DNA of 64,000 nt, from contig CAZBRT010000001.1 in the NCBI GenBank assembly GCA_964494625.1, forward strand, positions 868,001 through 932,000. Reading direction: 5' to 3'. A model generated the notes under the pieces. The model searched no databases. It was given only the letters and a program-made list of their open reading frames with translations, and was not told the origin of the DNA. Made by a program: the position numbers and the translations under genes. The DNA is from UBA2784 sp964494625. Its GTDB lineage: Bacteria > Pseudomonadota > Alphaproteobacteria > Micropepsales > Micropepsaceae. Shown one piece after another: positions 1-8,038 of the stretch (positions are counted from its first letter, which is position 1; each line of letters begins with the position of its first letter).

Positions 1-2
1 TC

Positions 3-473
3 ACCCAGACCTTGCTCCTGCTTCCGCTTGGCCTCTTTACCGTGGTCATCACCTCGCGCCGGCTTGGCCTTTCCTATTCAGCGTCGTCGATCCTGGCCGC
101 CTGGGCGCTCGTTTTTGCGCTGATCGCCGCGTCATCCGGGATCCGGTTCGGCGAGATGCCTGCGCTCGAACTGCCACCTTATGCGGCGCAACTTTTCGTC
201 GCCGCCGCCTTGTCGCAGCTTGTCGCTGCTTTTGTGTTTGATGCGGTGCGCGGTCCGCAATGGTGGCGCGCGCCCCTGTTTGCAATGCTGATCGGCGGCA
301 TTTTCTTTGCGGTTGCCTATCAGGTTGCCGTCGTCCTGGCGGACGGCATTTTCGCCACTGGCGAACTCATCACGCTGTCGGTTCTGGCGGTGATGATCGC
401 CGCGATTTCGGTTTTCCCCTACCAGCTTATGCGCCCGATGGTGCGGCCGCTGTTCGGCTTGGGCGGATACTGA
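3..473 (+). CDS. Multi-pass membrane protein, C-terminal part (VUT/YhhQ-like?)
   Basis: The reading frame is open from the first bases of the window, so the true start lies upstream and at least 157 codons are visible. The product is very hydrophobic, with about four to five membrane segments and short loops, and ends in a basic stretch (RPMVRPLFG). The segment SQLVAAFVFDAVRG followed by WWRAPL resembles the part of VUT/YhhQ queuosine-precursor transporters in which a Phe-Asp motif precedes an Arg/Trp-rich loop, but the match is loose and from memory. It ends 8 bases from the end of the convergent lipoprotein gene. Function is therefore unassigned; an integral inner-membrane protein is the safe reading. 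Confidence 0.6.
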   Translation, partial: TQTLLLLPLGLFTVVITSRRLGLSYSASSILAAWALVFALIAASSGIRFGEMPALELPPYAAQLFVAAALSQLVAAFVFDAVRGPQWWRAPLFAMLIGGIFFAVAYQVAVVLADGIFATGELITLSVLAVMIAAISVFPYQLMRPMVRPLFGLGGY

Positions 474-481
474 ATCGCCCC

Positions 482-1534
482 CTATTGGACGGATTCGGGG
501 CCTTCCAGACGGAAGAGCATCAGAAGCGTCGCCTGGACGCCGCGATTGAAATTGTCGTCGGACACCAGATAGACCAGCGTTTCGCCATGGGCACCGCGAC
601 GCACGCTTACGCCCTCCATATTGTCGAGCACATCGCCCGGACCGAATGAGGCGATGACAGGGCCGTTGACCGGCGCTTCGCGTGAAAATTCTTCCATTGG
701 CAGCAGGCGCAATTGCGCACGCACGCCGGTGAGCGGCGAGAAGTGACGCTCAAGCGTCAGCAACTGGCGGTCCGGCGTGACCGCCATGTCGGTGACCGAA
801 AATGGCGGCACCAGCGCAAGCGTGAATGATTGTTCCACACATGAATCAAGGCACGCCGTCCATAGCGGCGTCTCCAGCCCCTCGCCGTCGGCATCCTTTG
901 GACCATCCTCAAATCCCTGCTCGCCGGCATAGAAGATCGTGCCATCGACTGCAGCGATGGCTTCCAGGGAAGCGTTGTCGGGCAGGCGGCTCACTTCCGC
1001 ATTGACCGGCACGGGCCAGGCGCGGGCGGCCGCGCCGTACGTGCCCCATTCATAACGCCAGATGCGGTGATCGCGCTCGAATGACACGAGCACGTCACCG
1101 GAAAGATCATTGGGGCGGGCGGCAGTCAGGCCCTCGGCGTCGCTTTCTTCCTTGCCGTCCAGCGCCCGGCCCTCGGGATCAAGAAGCGGTGCGAGGCGCA
1201 CATTCCTGACGCCGGCAAGCCAGCCATCCCCGTCATAGGCAAGATCGCCCCACAGCCAATGACCCGCATCGGTGACGGCGAGAAAATTCAGACCATCCGC
1301 GCTGACCACCAGGCCCGAAATGCCGCCGAAGCGGATGTCGGCAGAATCCAGCCGCAAGATCCCCATGTAAACGAGGCGGCCTTCCTTCTGGTCCTGTGAA
1401 TCAAGAAGATTGAGCGGGCGAAGCATTGCCGCAACATCGACCGGTTCACCCGCGACCGGCCCCACCGCCACAACTTCGTCGGCGCAGGCAGCCACGAGGA
1501 GGGGGAGTGCCGCGAGGAGAAGCCGCGGCCTCAT
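482..1534 (-). CDS. Esterase-like activity of phytase family lipoprotein
   Basis: A 350-residue exported protein. The N-terminus has a signal peptide ending in a lipobox (LLVAAC, Cys about residue 17), so it should be lipid-anchored. The body reads like the phytase-like/esterase-like beta-propeller family: ISGLVVSADGLNFLAVTDAG near the start, SLEAIAAVDGTIFY in the middle and NMEGVSVRR near the end, with the spaced acidic/Gly motifs seen in that family. The substrate is not known; family annotations mention phosphoesterase activity, but this is not shown here. Its ATG overlaps the cobT stop (ATGA), so it is probably co-transcribed downstream of cobT, although no cobalamin role is implied. Confidence 0.75.
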   Translation of the reverse strand: MRPRLLLAALPLLVAACADEVVAVGPVAGEPVDVAAMLRPLNLLDSQDQKEGRLVYMGILRLDSADIRFGGISGLVVSADGLNFLAVTDAGHWLWGDLAYDGDGWLAGVRNVRLAPLLDPEGRALDGKEESDAEGLTAARPNDLSGDVLVSFERDHRIWRYEWGTYGAAARAWPVPVNAEVSRLPDNASLEAIAAVDGTIFYAGEQGFEDGPKDADGEGLETPLWTACLDSCVEQSFTLALVPPFSVTDMAVTPDRQLLTLERHFSPLTGVRAQLRLLPMEEFSREAPVNGPVIASFGPGDVLDNMEGVSVRRGAHGETLVYLVSDDNFNRGVQATLLMLFRLEGPESVQ

Positions 1535-3444
1535 GCGCGCACCGATGTCGATGTGGCCCGGGGTGCCGCGCGTGACGCATGCGGCGCCATCAGGGAAGAA
1601 GGCCGGTAGCGCTGGGGCGCGTGCGCCGTATCCTCATCAAACAATTCGGCGAGCTTGTCGGTCATGGCGCCGCCCAATTGCTCGGCATCGACAATGGTGA
1701 CAGCGCGGCGGTAGTGGCGCGTCACGTCATGGCCGATGCCGATGGCATTCAGCTCGACCGGCGAACGGCTTTCGATTTCGGCGATCACGGCATGGAGATG
1801 ATTGTCGAGGTAATTGCCCGCATTCACCGACAGGGTTGAATCATCAACCGGTGCACCATCCGAGATCACCATCAGGATACGGCGCTGCTCCGAGCGTGCC
1901 AGCAGGCGGTTGTGCGCCCAGATCAGGGCCTCGCCGTCGATGTTCTCCTTCAAAAGCCCTTCGCGCATCATCAGGCCGAGATTCTTGCGGGCGCGGCGCC
2001 AGGGTGCGTCCGCGCTCTTGTAGATGATGTGGCGCAGATCATTGAGGCGGCCGGGCTGGGGCGGCTTGCCCTCGGCAATCCATTTCTCGCGGGCCTGGCC
2101 ACCCTTCCACGCGCGGGTGGTGAAACCCAGGATCTCCACCTTCACCGCGCAACGCTCCAGCGTGCGCGCAAGGATGTCGGCGCACATGGCGGCAACCGTG
2201 ATCGGCCGACCGCGCATGGAACCGGAATTGTCGAGGAGGAGCGTGACAACCGTGTCGCGGAAATTGGTGTCGCGCTCGCGCTTGAAGGAAAGCGGTGCGG
2301 TCGGGTCGATGATGACGCGCGGCAGGCGGGCGGCATCGAGCGCCCCTTCCTCCAGATCAAATTCCCAGGAGCGGTTCTGCTTGGCGAGGAGTTTACGCTG
2401 CAGGCGGTTGGCCAACCGCGAGACGACGCCCTGCATGGCGGCCAGCTGCTGGTCGAGATAGGCGCGCAGGCGGGTCAGTTCTTCCGCATCGCATAGGTCT
2501 TCGGCGGCAATCGTCTCGTCGAATTGCGGCGCAAAAATGCGGTAATGCGGCCCCGCATCCTTGTCGGGCTGCGCATTGGGACGGAAGGGCTGGTTGCCGT
2601 CCTCGGTCGTCTCGGCATCGTCGGATGCATCCATCTCGTCCGATTCGACCTCGACGGCCTCTTCGTCGCCATCCTCGGCGGCGCCTTCCGACATTTCGGT
2701 TTCTTCGGTGGAAGAGCCTTCGGGGTCGCGGGCCTCGCCCTCATCGCCCTTGTCGCTTTGGGGGTCGCTCTCCTCGCTCTCCTCCTTGCCGTCGCTGTCA
2801 TCGGGGTCGCCGAGTTCGTCGCCCATGTCGAGCTCGCGCAGCATGGTGCGCGTGATGCGGGCGAACGCCGCCTGATCGCGCACCAATTCATCCAGCCGCG
2901 ACAGGGTGGCGCCCGACTTGCCCTCGATCACCGGACGCCAGACATCAACCAGTTTTGCTGCCGATGGCGGCACCTTGCGGCCGGTCAGCTTCTCGCGCAC
3001 GAGGAGGGCGAGCGCATCAGCCAGTGGCGCGTCGCTGCGGTCCTTGATGCGGGCATAGCCGCGCGCGGCATATCTTGCGTCGAGGCTGGCGGCGATGTTG
3101 TCGCCCATGCCTTTCATCGCATTGGTGCCGATGGCCTCGATGCGCGCCTGCTCGACCGCCTCGAACACGGCGCGGGCATTGCCGCCCTGCGGCATGAACT
3201 GGTTGTGCACTTTCTCGTCATGGAAGGCGACTTTGAGTGCAAATGAATCCGCCTGACCCCGGATCAGGGCCACTTCCTGGGCGGGCAGGTCGCGGCTGGG
3301 CAGCGGCAGGCGCGCGCGCGCGCCTTTGAGATTGGCGGGCTCGGTGCCAAAGGTGACGGCAAGCTCTGGCTCCTCGGCGATGGAGCGGGTGGCTTGCGTG
3401 ATGGCGCGCTTGAAGCGCTCGACCGGGGTCTCGGCTTTGGACAT
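1531..3444 (-). CDS. cobT: Aerobic cobaltochelatase subunit CobT
   Basis: CobT works with CobS and CobN to insert cobalt into hydrogenobyrinate a,c-diamide in the aerobic cobalamin pathway. About 637 residues with the chosen start (MSKAETPVERFK), the usual family length; a longer frame starts 17 codons upstream but adds an unlikely N-terminus. An N-terminal region is followed by a long Glu/Asp-rich linker (about residues 206-285) and a C-terminal von Willebrand A domain with the metal site DNSGSM near residue 400. The reversed-acidic linker plus VWA order is diagnostic of CobT. Its usual partner cobS lies about 2.9 kb away, separated by toxin-antitoxin DNA. The downstream lipoprotein gene overlaps by 4 bases. 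Confidence 0.95.
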   Translation of the reverse strand: MSKAETPVERFKRAITQATRSIAEEPELAVTFGTEPANLKGARARLPLPSRDLPAQEVALIRGQADSFALKVAFHDEKVHNQFMPQGGNARAVFEAVEQARIEAIGTNAMKGMGDNIAASLDARYAARGYARIKDRSDAPLADALALLVREKLTGRKVPPSAAKLVDVWRPVIEGKSGATLSRLDELVRDQAAFARITRTMLRELDMGDELGDPDDSDGKEESEESDPQSDKGDEGEARDPEGSSTEETEMSEGAAEDGDEEAVEVESDEMDASDDAETTEDGNQPFRPNAQPDKDAGPHYRIFAPQFDETIAAEDLCDAEELTRLRAYLDQQLAAMQGVVSRLANRLQRKLLAKQNRSWEFDLEEGALDAARLPRVIIDPTAPLSFKRERDTNFRDTVVTLLLDNSGSMRGRPITVAAMCADILARTLERCAVKVEILGFTTRAWKGGQAREKWIAEGKPPQPGRLNDLRHIIYKSADAPWRRARKNLGLMMREGLLKENIDGEALIWAHNRLLARSEQRRILMVISDGAPVDDSTLSVNAGNYLDNHLHAVIAEIESRSPVELNAIGIGHDVTRHYRRAVTIVDAEQLGGAMTDKLAELFDEDTAHAPQRYRPSSLMAPHASRAAPRATSTSVRA

Positions 3445-3561
3445 GGCAGGTGTTTCTAGCGCATGGCGCGGGGCGGATGGAATGGGGAAACCCAACGCGT
3501 TCCGGCACGTAAGGCTGACTGATCGCTTGGGGTCAGCTCAGGCAAGCCATTCCCACGCTTG

Positions 3562-3590
3562 TTGACGTGACGTGCCAAAAATGACACATT
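3562..3590 (+). promoter_or_regulatory. Candidate promoter for the HigBA-like module
   Basis: TTGACG at 3562-3567 is followed by a 17-base spacer and CACATT at 3585-3590, a fair -35 and a weak -10. The predicted transcription start falls at about 3597, almost on the ATG at 3596, so the message could be leaderless or have a one-base leader. No Shine-Dalgarno sequence precedes that ATG, which fits. This is inferred from spacing alone. Confidence 0.3.
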
Positions 3591-3595
3591 GCTGC

Positions 3596-3943
3596 ATGAT
3601 TGATCGCAGGAAGAAAATTCAGGCGAGGTATTACGTTTCGGTACGCGGTCAAAAGCCCGTGAGGGAGTGGTTGCTTTCGTTGGGCAAAAAGGACCGGTAC
3701 GAGATCGGAAAGGATATGCAGAAAGTTGAATTTGGCTGGCCAATGGGTCGACCGTCGTGTGCACCCCTTGGTGGAGGTCTTTGGGAAGTCCGGAGTTCGT
3801 TGGATGGGAACAGGATTGCCCGCGTTCTCTTTGCGATCTCGGATGGCGATATGATCCTGCTCCACGGTTTCATCAAGAAAACGCAGAAGACACCAGCCGA
3901 TGCTTTGACGGTCGCGAGAAGCAGAATGAAGGAACTGCCATGA
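3596..3943 (+). CDS. higB: HigB/RelE-superfamily toxin (phage-derived Gp49-like)
   Basis: A 115-residue protein with the Gp49-like/HigB pattern: YYVSVRGQKPVREWLLSL at the start, LGGGLWEVRS in the centre and VLFAISDGDMILLHGFIKKTQKTP near the end, where Phe-x-Lys-Lys-Thr is the family signature. Members are ribosome-dependent mRNA endonucleases, with the antitoxin encoded second, as here. Three upstream ATGs are possible (3572, 3581, 3596); 3596 is preferred because the conserved region begins just after it. The stop overlaps the next ATG (ATGA at 3940-3943). Base composition is visibly AT-richer than cobT, suggesting acquisition. Toxicity has not been shown. Confidence 0.85.
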   Translation: MIDRRKKIQARYYVSVRGQKPVREWLLSLGKKDRYEIGKDMQKVEFGWPMGRPSCAPLGGGLWEVRSSLDGNRIARVLFAISDGDMILLHGFIKKTQKTPADALTVARSRMKELP

Positions 3944-4242
3944 AAGCAAAGAAGAAGCAGCGTCACCCGCGCATCAGCGGTGATACTCTTGATGAGATGC
4001 TGGCCGAAGAAGGGCTGCTTGATGCTGCTGAGGAGCAGGCGATCAAGGAGTTGATCGCGGATCAACTCACCGAAATCATGCGCCAGAAGGGCGTGACCAA
4101 GACAGTTATGGCCCGGCGCATGAAAACAAGTCGCCGCCAGCTGGACCGGCTCTTTGATCCAAGTGTCACGTCAGTCACCCTCAGCACCCTGCGCCGGGCG
4201 GCTGGCGCTGTTGGCCGGTCGCTCAAAATCGAACTTGTTTGA
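3940..4242 (+). CDS. higA: HigA-like XRE-family antitoxin
   Basis: A 100-residue protein with a basic N-terminus (MKAKKKQRHPR) and a C-terminal helix-turn-helix: LTEIMRQKGVTKTVMARRM, then TSRRQLDRLFDP and TLSTLRRAAGAVG, the typical XRE fold of antitoxins that follow Gp49-like toxins. It should neutralise the toxin and repress the shared promoter. The start codon overlaps the toxin stop by 4 bases, so translation is probably coupled. It lies convergent to the secreted-protein gene downstream. The gene is AT-richer than the flanking core genes. Confidence 0.85.
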   Translation: MKAKKKQRHPRISGDTLDEMLAEEGLLDAAEEQAIKELIADQLTEIMRQKGVTKTVMARRMKTSRRQLDRLFDPSVTSVTLSTLRRAAGAVGRSLKIELV

Positions 4243-4325
4243 GCGTGAGCTCCATAGTGGGCCGTGAGCGCGCTTGCCGGGAAGTTTTGTGAGTTAACCG
4301 CTTCGATGCTCGTGACCTGGCTGGA

Positions 4326-5333
4326 TTATTCGGGCAGCTGCGGCAGCCTTAGCCCCTCGCGGAGTTCCGTGAGGGTGAGTATCTCTGGCCCCTCACGCTC
4401 AAGCTGTGAGTTCCAGACAGGCATGCGCGATTCACCAATCTCGCGGTCAGAGGCTGGCGGCCAGAGCGCGGATAAATCGGCGACATCATCAGTTACCGGA
4501 AACGAGATGCCAGCCATATCCGGTATGGTTCGGCCCACATTGAATATGGCCACGATCCATTGCGAGTTGCTGTTGCAACCTCGGTGCGGCGGTTCAAAGA
4601 GCTGGAGCATCGCGGAGGGAATGGGCGCGCCCTGGAATCCCCAAAGCACTTCGACTATCGTGTTCTCATCGCTAATCGGAGTGTTGCATTCGCCAACGCG
4701 CACAAGGGCCACCTGATCGGCGGCCCTCAGTATATCAAGCGCACTTGCCTTCCGTGCGAAGCGGCGTTCAGGATCATTTGCGAGCGCCCTTACTGCCGTG
4801 AGCCATGGATCGTCGAGCGCTGTAATCTCTTCATATCCCAGACCGAACTTTGTCTGAACTCTGCCCTCCCCATCAAGAAAGAGAAGATAAGTTTTCCCCA
4901 CTTCGAATGAAGGAACGAAGCCGCAATAGATGTTCTCGCGCATCTTCGGCGTAAAGGCATTCCAGAAGTCGCCGGGCGTCCAATGACGAAGAGGAGAACG
5001 CGGCGGTGCATACTCGGGCAATGTGCCATAGACAAAGGTCGCTCCTTCAAGTGTACCTTTGACTTGCTCCTCGACGAATAGCGAGAATTTGTAGATGGGC
5101 AGTGCGACGCGTTGAGATACCTCCGGATCATTCACAGGGTTTTGCGCGGTGACTGTGGCGAGAATGATGCTTGACGCCTTATCGACCAAGTAGCGGAAAT
5201 TTGCCTGTTCCAGTGTCATCGGCGTGCGTGAACATGCATGCGCGCTTGTTGGCATGAGGCCCGCGATGGCGCACGCGAAAATTGACATTCCGAAGACGCG
5301 CGCTGCGCTCTTGCTGAAGCACCTGATTTTCAT
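4326..5333 (-). CDS. Secreted hypothetical protein, Cys at mature N-terminus
   Basis: A 335-residue protein from the ATG at 5333 (MKIRCFSKSA), preferred over an ATG 22 codons upstream because it begins a good signal peptide that ends in SAHA before CSRTP. Two related halves are visible: ILATVTAQ...VEEQVKGTLEGATFVYG...GKTYLLFLDGEG in the first and VALVRVGECNTPISDENTIVEVLWGFQGAP in the second. An export signal followed by Cys and then a beta strand, and a 'GKTYLLFL' strand, recall small secreted NTR/TIMP-like domains, but I do not recognise the family with confidence. It sits between the HigBA-like and VapBC modules, in AT-richer DNA, so it may be accessory cargo. Function unknown. Confidence 0.7.
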   Translation of the reverse strand: MKIRCFSKSAARVFGMSIFACAIAGLMPTSAHACSRTPMTLEQANFRYLVDKASSIILATVTAQNPVNDPEVSQRVALPIYKFSLFVEEQVKGTLEGATFVYGTLPEYAPPRSPLRHWTPGDFWNAFTPKMRENIYCGFVPSFEVGKTYLLFLDGEGRVQTKFGLGYEEITALDDPWLTAVRALANDPERRFARKASALDILRAADQVALVRVGECNTPISDENTIVEVLWGFQGAPIPSAMLQLFEPPHRGCNSNSQWIVAIFNVGRTIPDMAGISFPVTDDVADLSALWPPASDREIGESRMPVWNSQLEREGPEILTLTELREGLRLPQLPE

Positions 5334-5445
5334 GTGAGTAACCGGCGTTCTGCGCGGCACCCCCTGCGCTGCGCTTCCGGGGATCAAGCAGGCGCGCAAA
5401 CCTTGGCGGCAAACCGGCGTGAAAGTGGCAAGAGCGTGTCCGGTT

Positions 5446-5832
5446 TCACCACGCCAGAAATTTCAGGCCCTTGATGTCGCGGAAGTCGTCGGCGTTGCGC
5501 GTGATGAGAGTGGCGCGGTGCTGCATCGCCTGGGCGGCGATCATGCGGTCCAGCAGTTTGCGGCGTGCATATCCGGAAGTCTCGACAATACGCGCATAAA
5601 GGCTGGCGGCATCGTCATCGAATGCCAATACCGGGATCGCGGCAAGGATCGCGTCCAGCCGCGCCCGGCGCATCTTTGCAAAAGCAGGCTCACGCCAGAC
5701 GCCGCCTTCCAGCTCTACCCGCGTGATGACCGACATGAGGATGGCACCGGCCAATCCGCCGATGCGCGTTGCCGTCAGCGCATCGCCATCGCGCAGGGCA
5801 ATGGCGATATTCGTGTCGATCACGAAGGCCAT
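5446..5832 (-). CDS. vapC: VapC-type PIN-domain toxin
   Basis: A 128-residue PIN-domain ribonuclease. The catalytic acidic residues are in place: Asp6 in VIDTN, Glu in VELEGG, Asp in LLDRMIAAQA and Asp in TRNADDF. VapC toxins cleave tRNA or rRNA using magnesium held by these four acidic groups. The start is 3 bases after the vapB stop on the same strand, so both come from one message. It forms the second toxin-antitoxin pair between cobS and cobT. The target RNA cannot be predicted from sequence. Confidence 0.9.
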   Translation of the reverse strand: MAFVIDTNIAIALRDGDALTATRIGGLAGAILMSVITRVELEGGVWREPAFAKMRRARLDAILAAIPVLAFDDDAASLYARIVETSGYARRKLLDRMIAAQAMQHRATLITRNADDFRDIKGLKFLAW

Positions 5833-5835
5833 GGC

Positions 5836-6075
5836 TCAGAGACCTTCGCGCTCCGGCAATTCGTTGTCGTCCCGCTCCTCGATTGATGGTGGGGCAGGCA
5901 GCTTCGCCAGTCTTGCCAGCATCTGCGGGACTGTAGAGGACGCGGGGTACACTGTCAGCACATCGCCCGAGCGCACCAGCACAAGTTCGACATCGGCACC
6001 GAAAGCAATGTCCCTGGGCAAGCGGATGGCTTCGCTGTTGCCGCTCTTGAAGGTGCGTGTGCGGGAAATGGTCAT
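5836..6075 (-). CDS. vapB: VapB-type antitoxin, AbrB/SpoVT fold
   Basis: A 79-residue protein starting at MTISRTRTFK, with a good GGGAGC ribosome binding site just upstream; the longer frame starting at 6150 would run through the promoter palindrome and is rejected. The N-terminal half is an AbrB swapped-hairpin DNA-binding domain (FKSGNSEAIRLPRDI, then VLVRSGDVLTVYP). The acidic C-terminus (IEERDDNELPE) is the expected toxin-wrapping tail. It should bind VapC and repress its own promoter through the palindrome at 6093-6117. Confidence 0.9.
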   Translation of the reverse strand: MTISRTRTFKSGNSEAIRLPRDIAFGADVELVLVRSGDVLTVYPASSTVPQMLARLAKLPAPPSIEERDDNELPEREGL

Positions 6076-6092
6076 GGGGAGCTCCCTCACAT

Positions 6093-6117
6093 CATGTGAT
6101 ATACGCGTATATACATG
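6093..6117. promoter_or_regulatory. Palindromic operator upstream of vapBC
   Basis: A perfect 14-base palindrome ATATACGCGTATAT at 6099-6112 is flanked by CATGT (6093-6097) and ACATG (6113-6117), which pair with each other if the single G at 6098 bulges out. It lies 18 to 42 bases upstream of the vapB start, where AbrB-type antitoxins usually bind for autorepression. The AT-rich core may also overlap the promoter -10. Role inferred from position and symmetry. Confidence 0.6.
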
Positions 6118-6169
6118 CAAATCGGGGGAGATGCAACCATCCAGACACACACCGAACTTGGCAACGGAC

Positions 6170-6346
6170 TCAGTCTGAGGAGCGAGAATTCAATCCACTC
6201 GAAGCCGTGCCACTAAAGGTAAGCGGTGCATCGAGCCATGCGCAGTCTTCGGCGGTCAGGTCGGCAGCGGTGAATGTTTTTTCCCAGCCCTTGCGCACAC
6301 CCCGCTCTGGCGTGAGGAAGATCCGCTCGCGTTCAAACTCCGGCAT
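6170..6346 (-). CDS. Short unknown ORF directly after cobS
   Basis: 58 codons starting at MPEFERERIF, 5 bases after the cobS stop; a longer frame overlapping cobS is unlikely. The sequence LTPERGVRKGWEKTF followed by an acidic DLTAEDCAWLD faintly recalls the C-terminal tails of some AbrB/MazE-like antitoxins, which carry a Gly-Trp followed by acidic residues, but no DNA-binding half is present. It could be a remnant from the insertion between cobS and cobT or a genuine small protein translated with cobS. No function is assigned. Confidence 0.35.
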   Translation of the reverse strand: MPEFERERIFLTPERGVRKGWEKTFTAADLTAEDCAWLDAPLTFSGTASSGLNSRSSD

Positions 6347-6351
6347 GGCTT

Positions 6352-7344
6352 CTACGCCACCATCACGCGGGCGGCGGATTCGGGCAGTTCCTCGCCAAAG
6401 CAGCGCTGGTAGAATTCCGCGACTGTCGGGCGCTCCAGCTCGTCGCATTTGTTGAGGAAGGTCACGCGGAAGCCGAAACCGACATCGCCGAAAATCTGTG
6501 CGTTCTCGGCCCAGGTGATCACCGTGCGCGGGCTCATCACGGTTGAAATGTCGCCATTGATGAAGGCCGAGCGCGTGAGGTCAGCCACGCGCACCATGGC
6601 CGAAATCTGCTTCTTGCCTTCCGGCGTCTGGTAGGCCGGCGACTTGGCAAGGATGATCTCCACTTCCTTGTCATGCGGCAAATAGTTCAGCGTCGTCACA
6701 ATCGACCAGCGGTCCATCTGGCCCTGATTGATCTGCTGCGTGCCGTGATAGAGGCCGGTCGTATCGCCCAAGCCGATCGTGTTGGTGGTCGAAAACAGGC
6801 GAAACCACGGATTGGCGCGGATCACCTTGTTTTGATCAAGCAAGGTGAGGCGGCCTTGCGCCTCCAGCACGCGCTGGATCACGAACATCACGTCCGGGCG
6901 GCCCGCGTCATACTCGTCGAACACAAGGGCGACCGGGCGCTGCAGCGCCCAAGGCAGAATGCCTTCACGGAATTCGGTTATCTGCTTGCCGTCTTTCAGG
7001 ACGATCGCGTCCTTGCCGATCAGGTCGATGCGGCTGATATGGCTGTCGAGATTGACGCGCACGCACGGCCAATTGAGGCGGGCGGCCACCTGCTCGATAT
7101 GGGTTGACTTGCCGGTGCCGTGATAGCCCTGCACCATCACACGCCGGTTGAAGGCAAAGCCGGAAAGGATGGCCAGCGTCGTTTCGCGGTCGAAGCGGTA
7201 GGCGGGATCAAGGTCGGGCACATACTCGGACGACTTTGAAAAGGCGGGAACCGCCATCCTGATGTCGATGCCGAAGACGGCCTTCGCATCGACCTTGGTG
7301 TCGGGCGCGGCGCTGGGGGACAATCCGGTTTCAATCTCGGCCAT
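6352..7344 (-). CDS. cobS: Aerobic cobaltochelatase subunit CobS
   Basis: The AAA+ (MoxR-like) ATPase of the CobNST cobaltochelatase, 330 residues, the normal length. Walker A is GYHGTGKST at about residues 73-81 and Walker B is LVFDEYDAG at about 138-146, followed by a sensor-type FSTTNTIG. CobS hexamers pair with CobT to drive cobalt insertion by CobN. A ribosome binding site (GGCAGGA) precedes the start. cobS is the first half of a pair whose partner cobT is displaced by the toxin-antitoxin insertion; cobN is not in the window. It lies about 100 bases downstream of the J-domain gene on the same strand. Confidence 0.95.
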   Translation of the reverse strand: MAEIETGLSPSAAPDTKVDAKAVFGIDIRMAVPAFSKSSEYVPDLDPAYRFDRETTLAILSGFAFNRRVMVQGYHGTGKSTHIEQVAARLNWPCVRVNLDSHISRIDLIGKDAIVLKDGKQITEFREGILPWALQRPVALVFDEYDAGRPDVMFVIQRVLEAQGRLTLLDQNKVIRANPWFRLFSTTNTIGLGDTTGLYHGTQQINQGQMDRWSIVTTLNYLPHDKEVEIILAKSPAYQTPEGKKQISAMVRVADLTRSAFINGDISTVMSPRTVITWAENAQIFGDVGFGFRVTFLNKCDELERPTVAEFYQRCFGEELPESAARVMVA

Positions 7345-7449
7345 GCAATTCCTGCCTTACAATTCCTGATGCGCAATCATTCCCGGAGCCAGCAGCAGAC
7401 ATTGTTGCGGCAGGAACAGACAGCTGGCGCCTTCTGACGCGCCGGACCC

Positions 7450-8031
7450 TCAGGCGTATCCGGATGTCTTGAGCGTCGAGTAGGCGCGGATGACCTGGGC
7501 AAGGCGCTCCTCGGCCGTCCGGTCGCCGCCATTGACGTCGGGATGGAAGCGCTTGACGAGTTCCTTATACCGGGCCTTCACGTCGTTCAAGGATGCCCCG
7601 GCGTCAAGACCAAGGGTCGCCAAGGCTTCGGCTTGCAGCGGCAGCGGGCGGCGCTGGCGTCCGGCCTTGGCATTGGCGGAAGCGGCGCGGCGGAAAAACG
7701 GATGCGCACGCGCGCGGGCCGCTGCCTCGCCTGGCGCGCTGACGCGGTCGCCCAGCTTCCAGGTCGGGCGGTGGCCGGTGAGCGCATCGCGCTGGAAGGC
7801 CTGAACCGCTTCCTCCGGCATGCCCTCGAAGAAATTCCAGCTCTCATTGTGGGCGCGCGCATGCGGCATGCAGAGCCATATGAAGACATCCGTCTCGGTC
7901 CGGCTCTTGGGCGCGCGATGCACGCCTGCCTGCGTACAGCCGGGATGATCGCAGGCACGGGTCCGCGGCCGCGTCTCTTCCTTGCGGATGCGGAAATCGA
8001 AGCTGAAACCGCCTTTGGGGGCATCACTCAT
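7450..8031 (-). CDS. J-domain co-chaperone-like protein
   Basis: A 193-residue protein from MSDAPKGGFSF. The C-terminal third is a J domain: LGLDAGASLNDVKARYKELVKRFHPDVNGGD with the HPD tripeptide near residue 164, which stimulates DnaK ATPase. The N-terminal part carries a conserved Cys/His pattern (CDHPGC, then WLCMPHARAHNESWNFF), as in alphaproteobacterial J proteins encoded next to cobS. The family lies between bolA and cobS in many alphaproteobacteria but has no proven link to cobalamin. The upstream ATG at 8067 is rejected because it lies upstream of the predicted transcription start. Confidence 0.9.
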   Translation of the reverse strand: MSDAPKGGFSFDFRIRKEETRPRTRACDHPGCTQAGVHRAPKSRTETDVFIWLCMPHARAHNESWNFFEGMPEEAVQAFQRDALTGHRPTWKLGDRVSAPGEAAARARAHPFFRRAASANAKAGRQRRPLPLQAEALATLGLDAGASLNDVKARYKELVKRFHPDVNGGDRTAEERLAQVIRAYSTLKTSGYA

Positions 8032-8038
8032 GGGTGTG

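Noticed and set aside
1912..2496. Plus-strand frames through cobT
   Set aside because: Antisense shadows of cobT, whose acidic repeat-like codons leave the opposite frames open.
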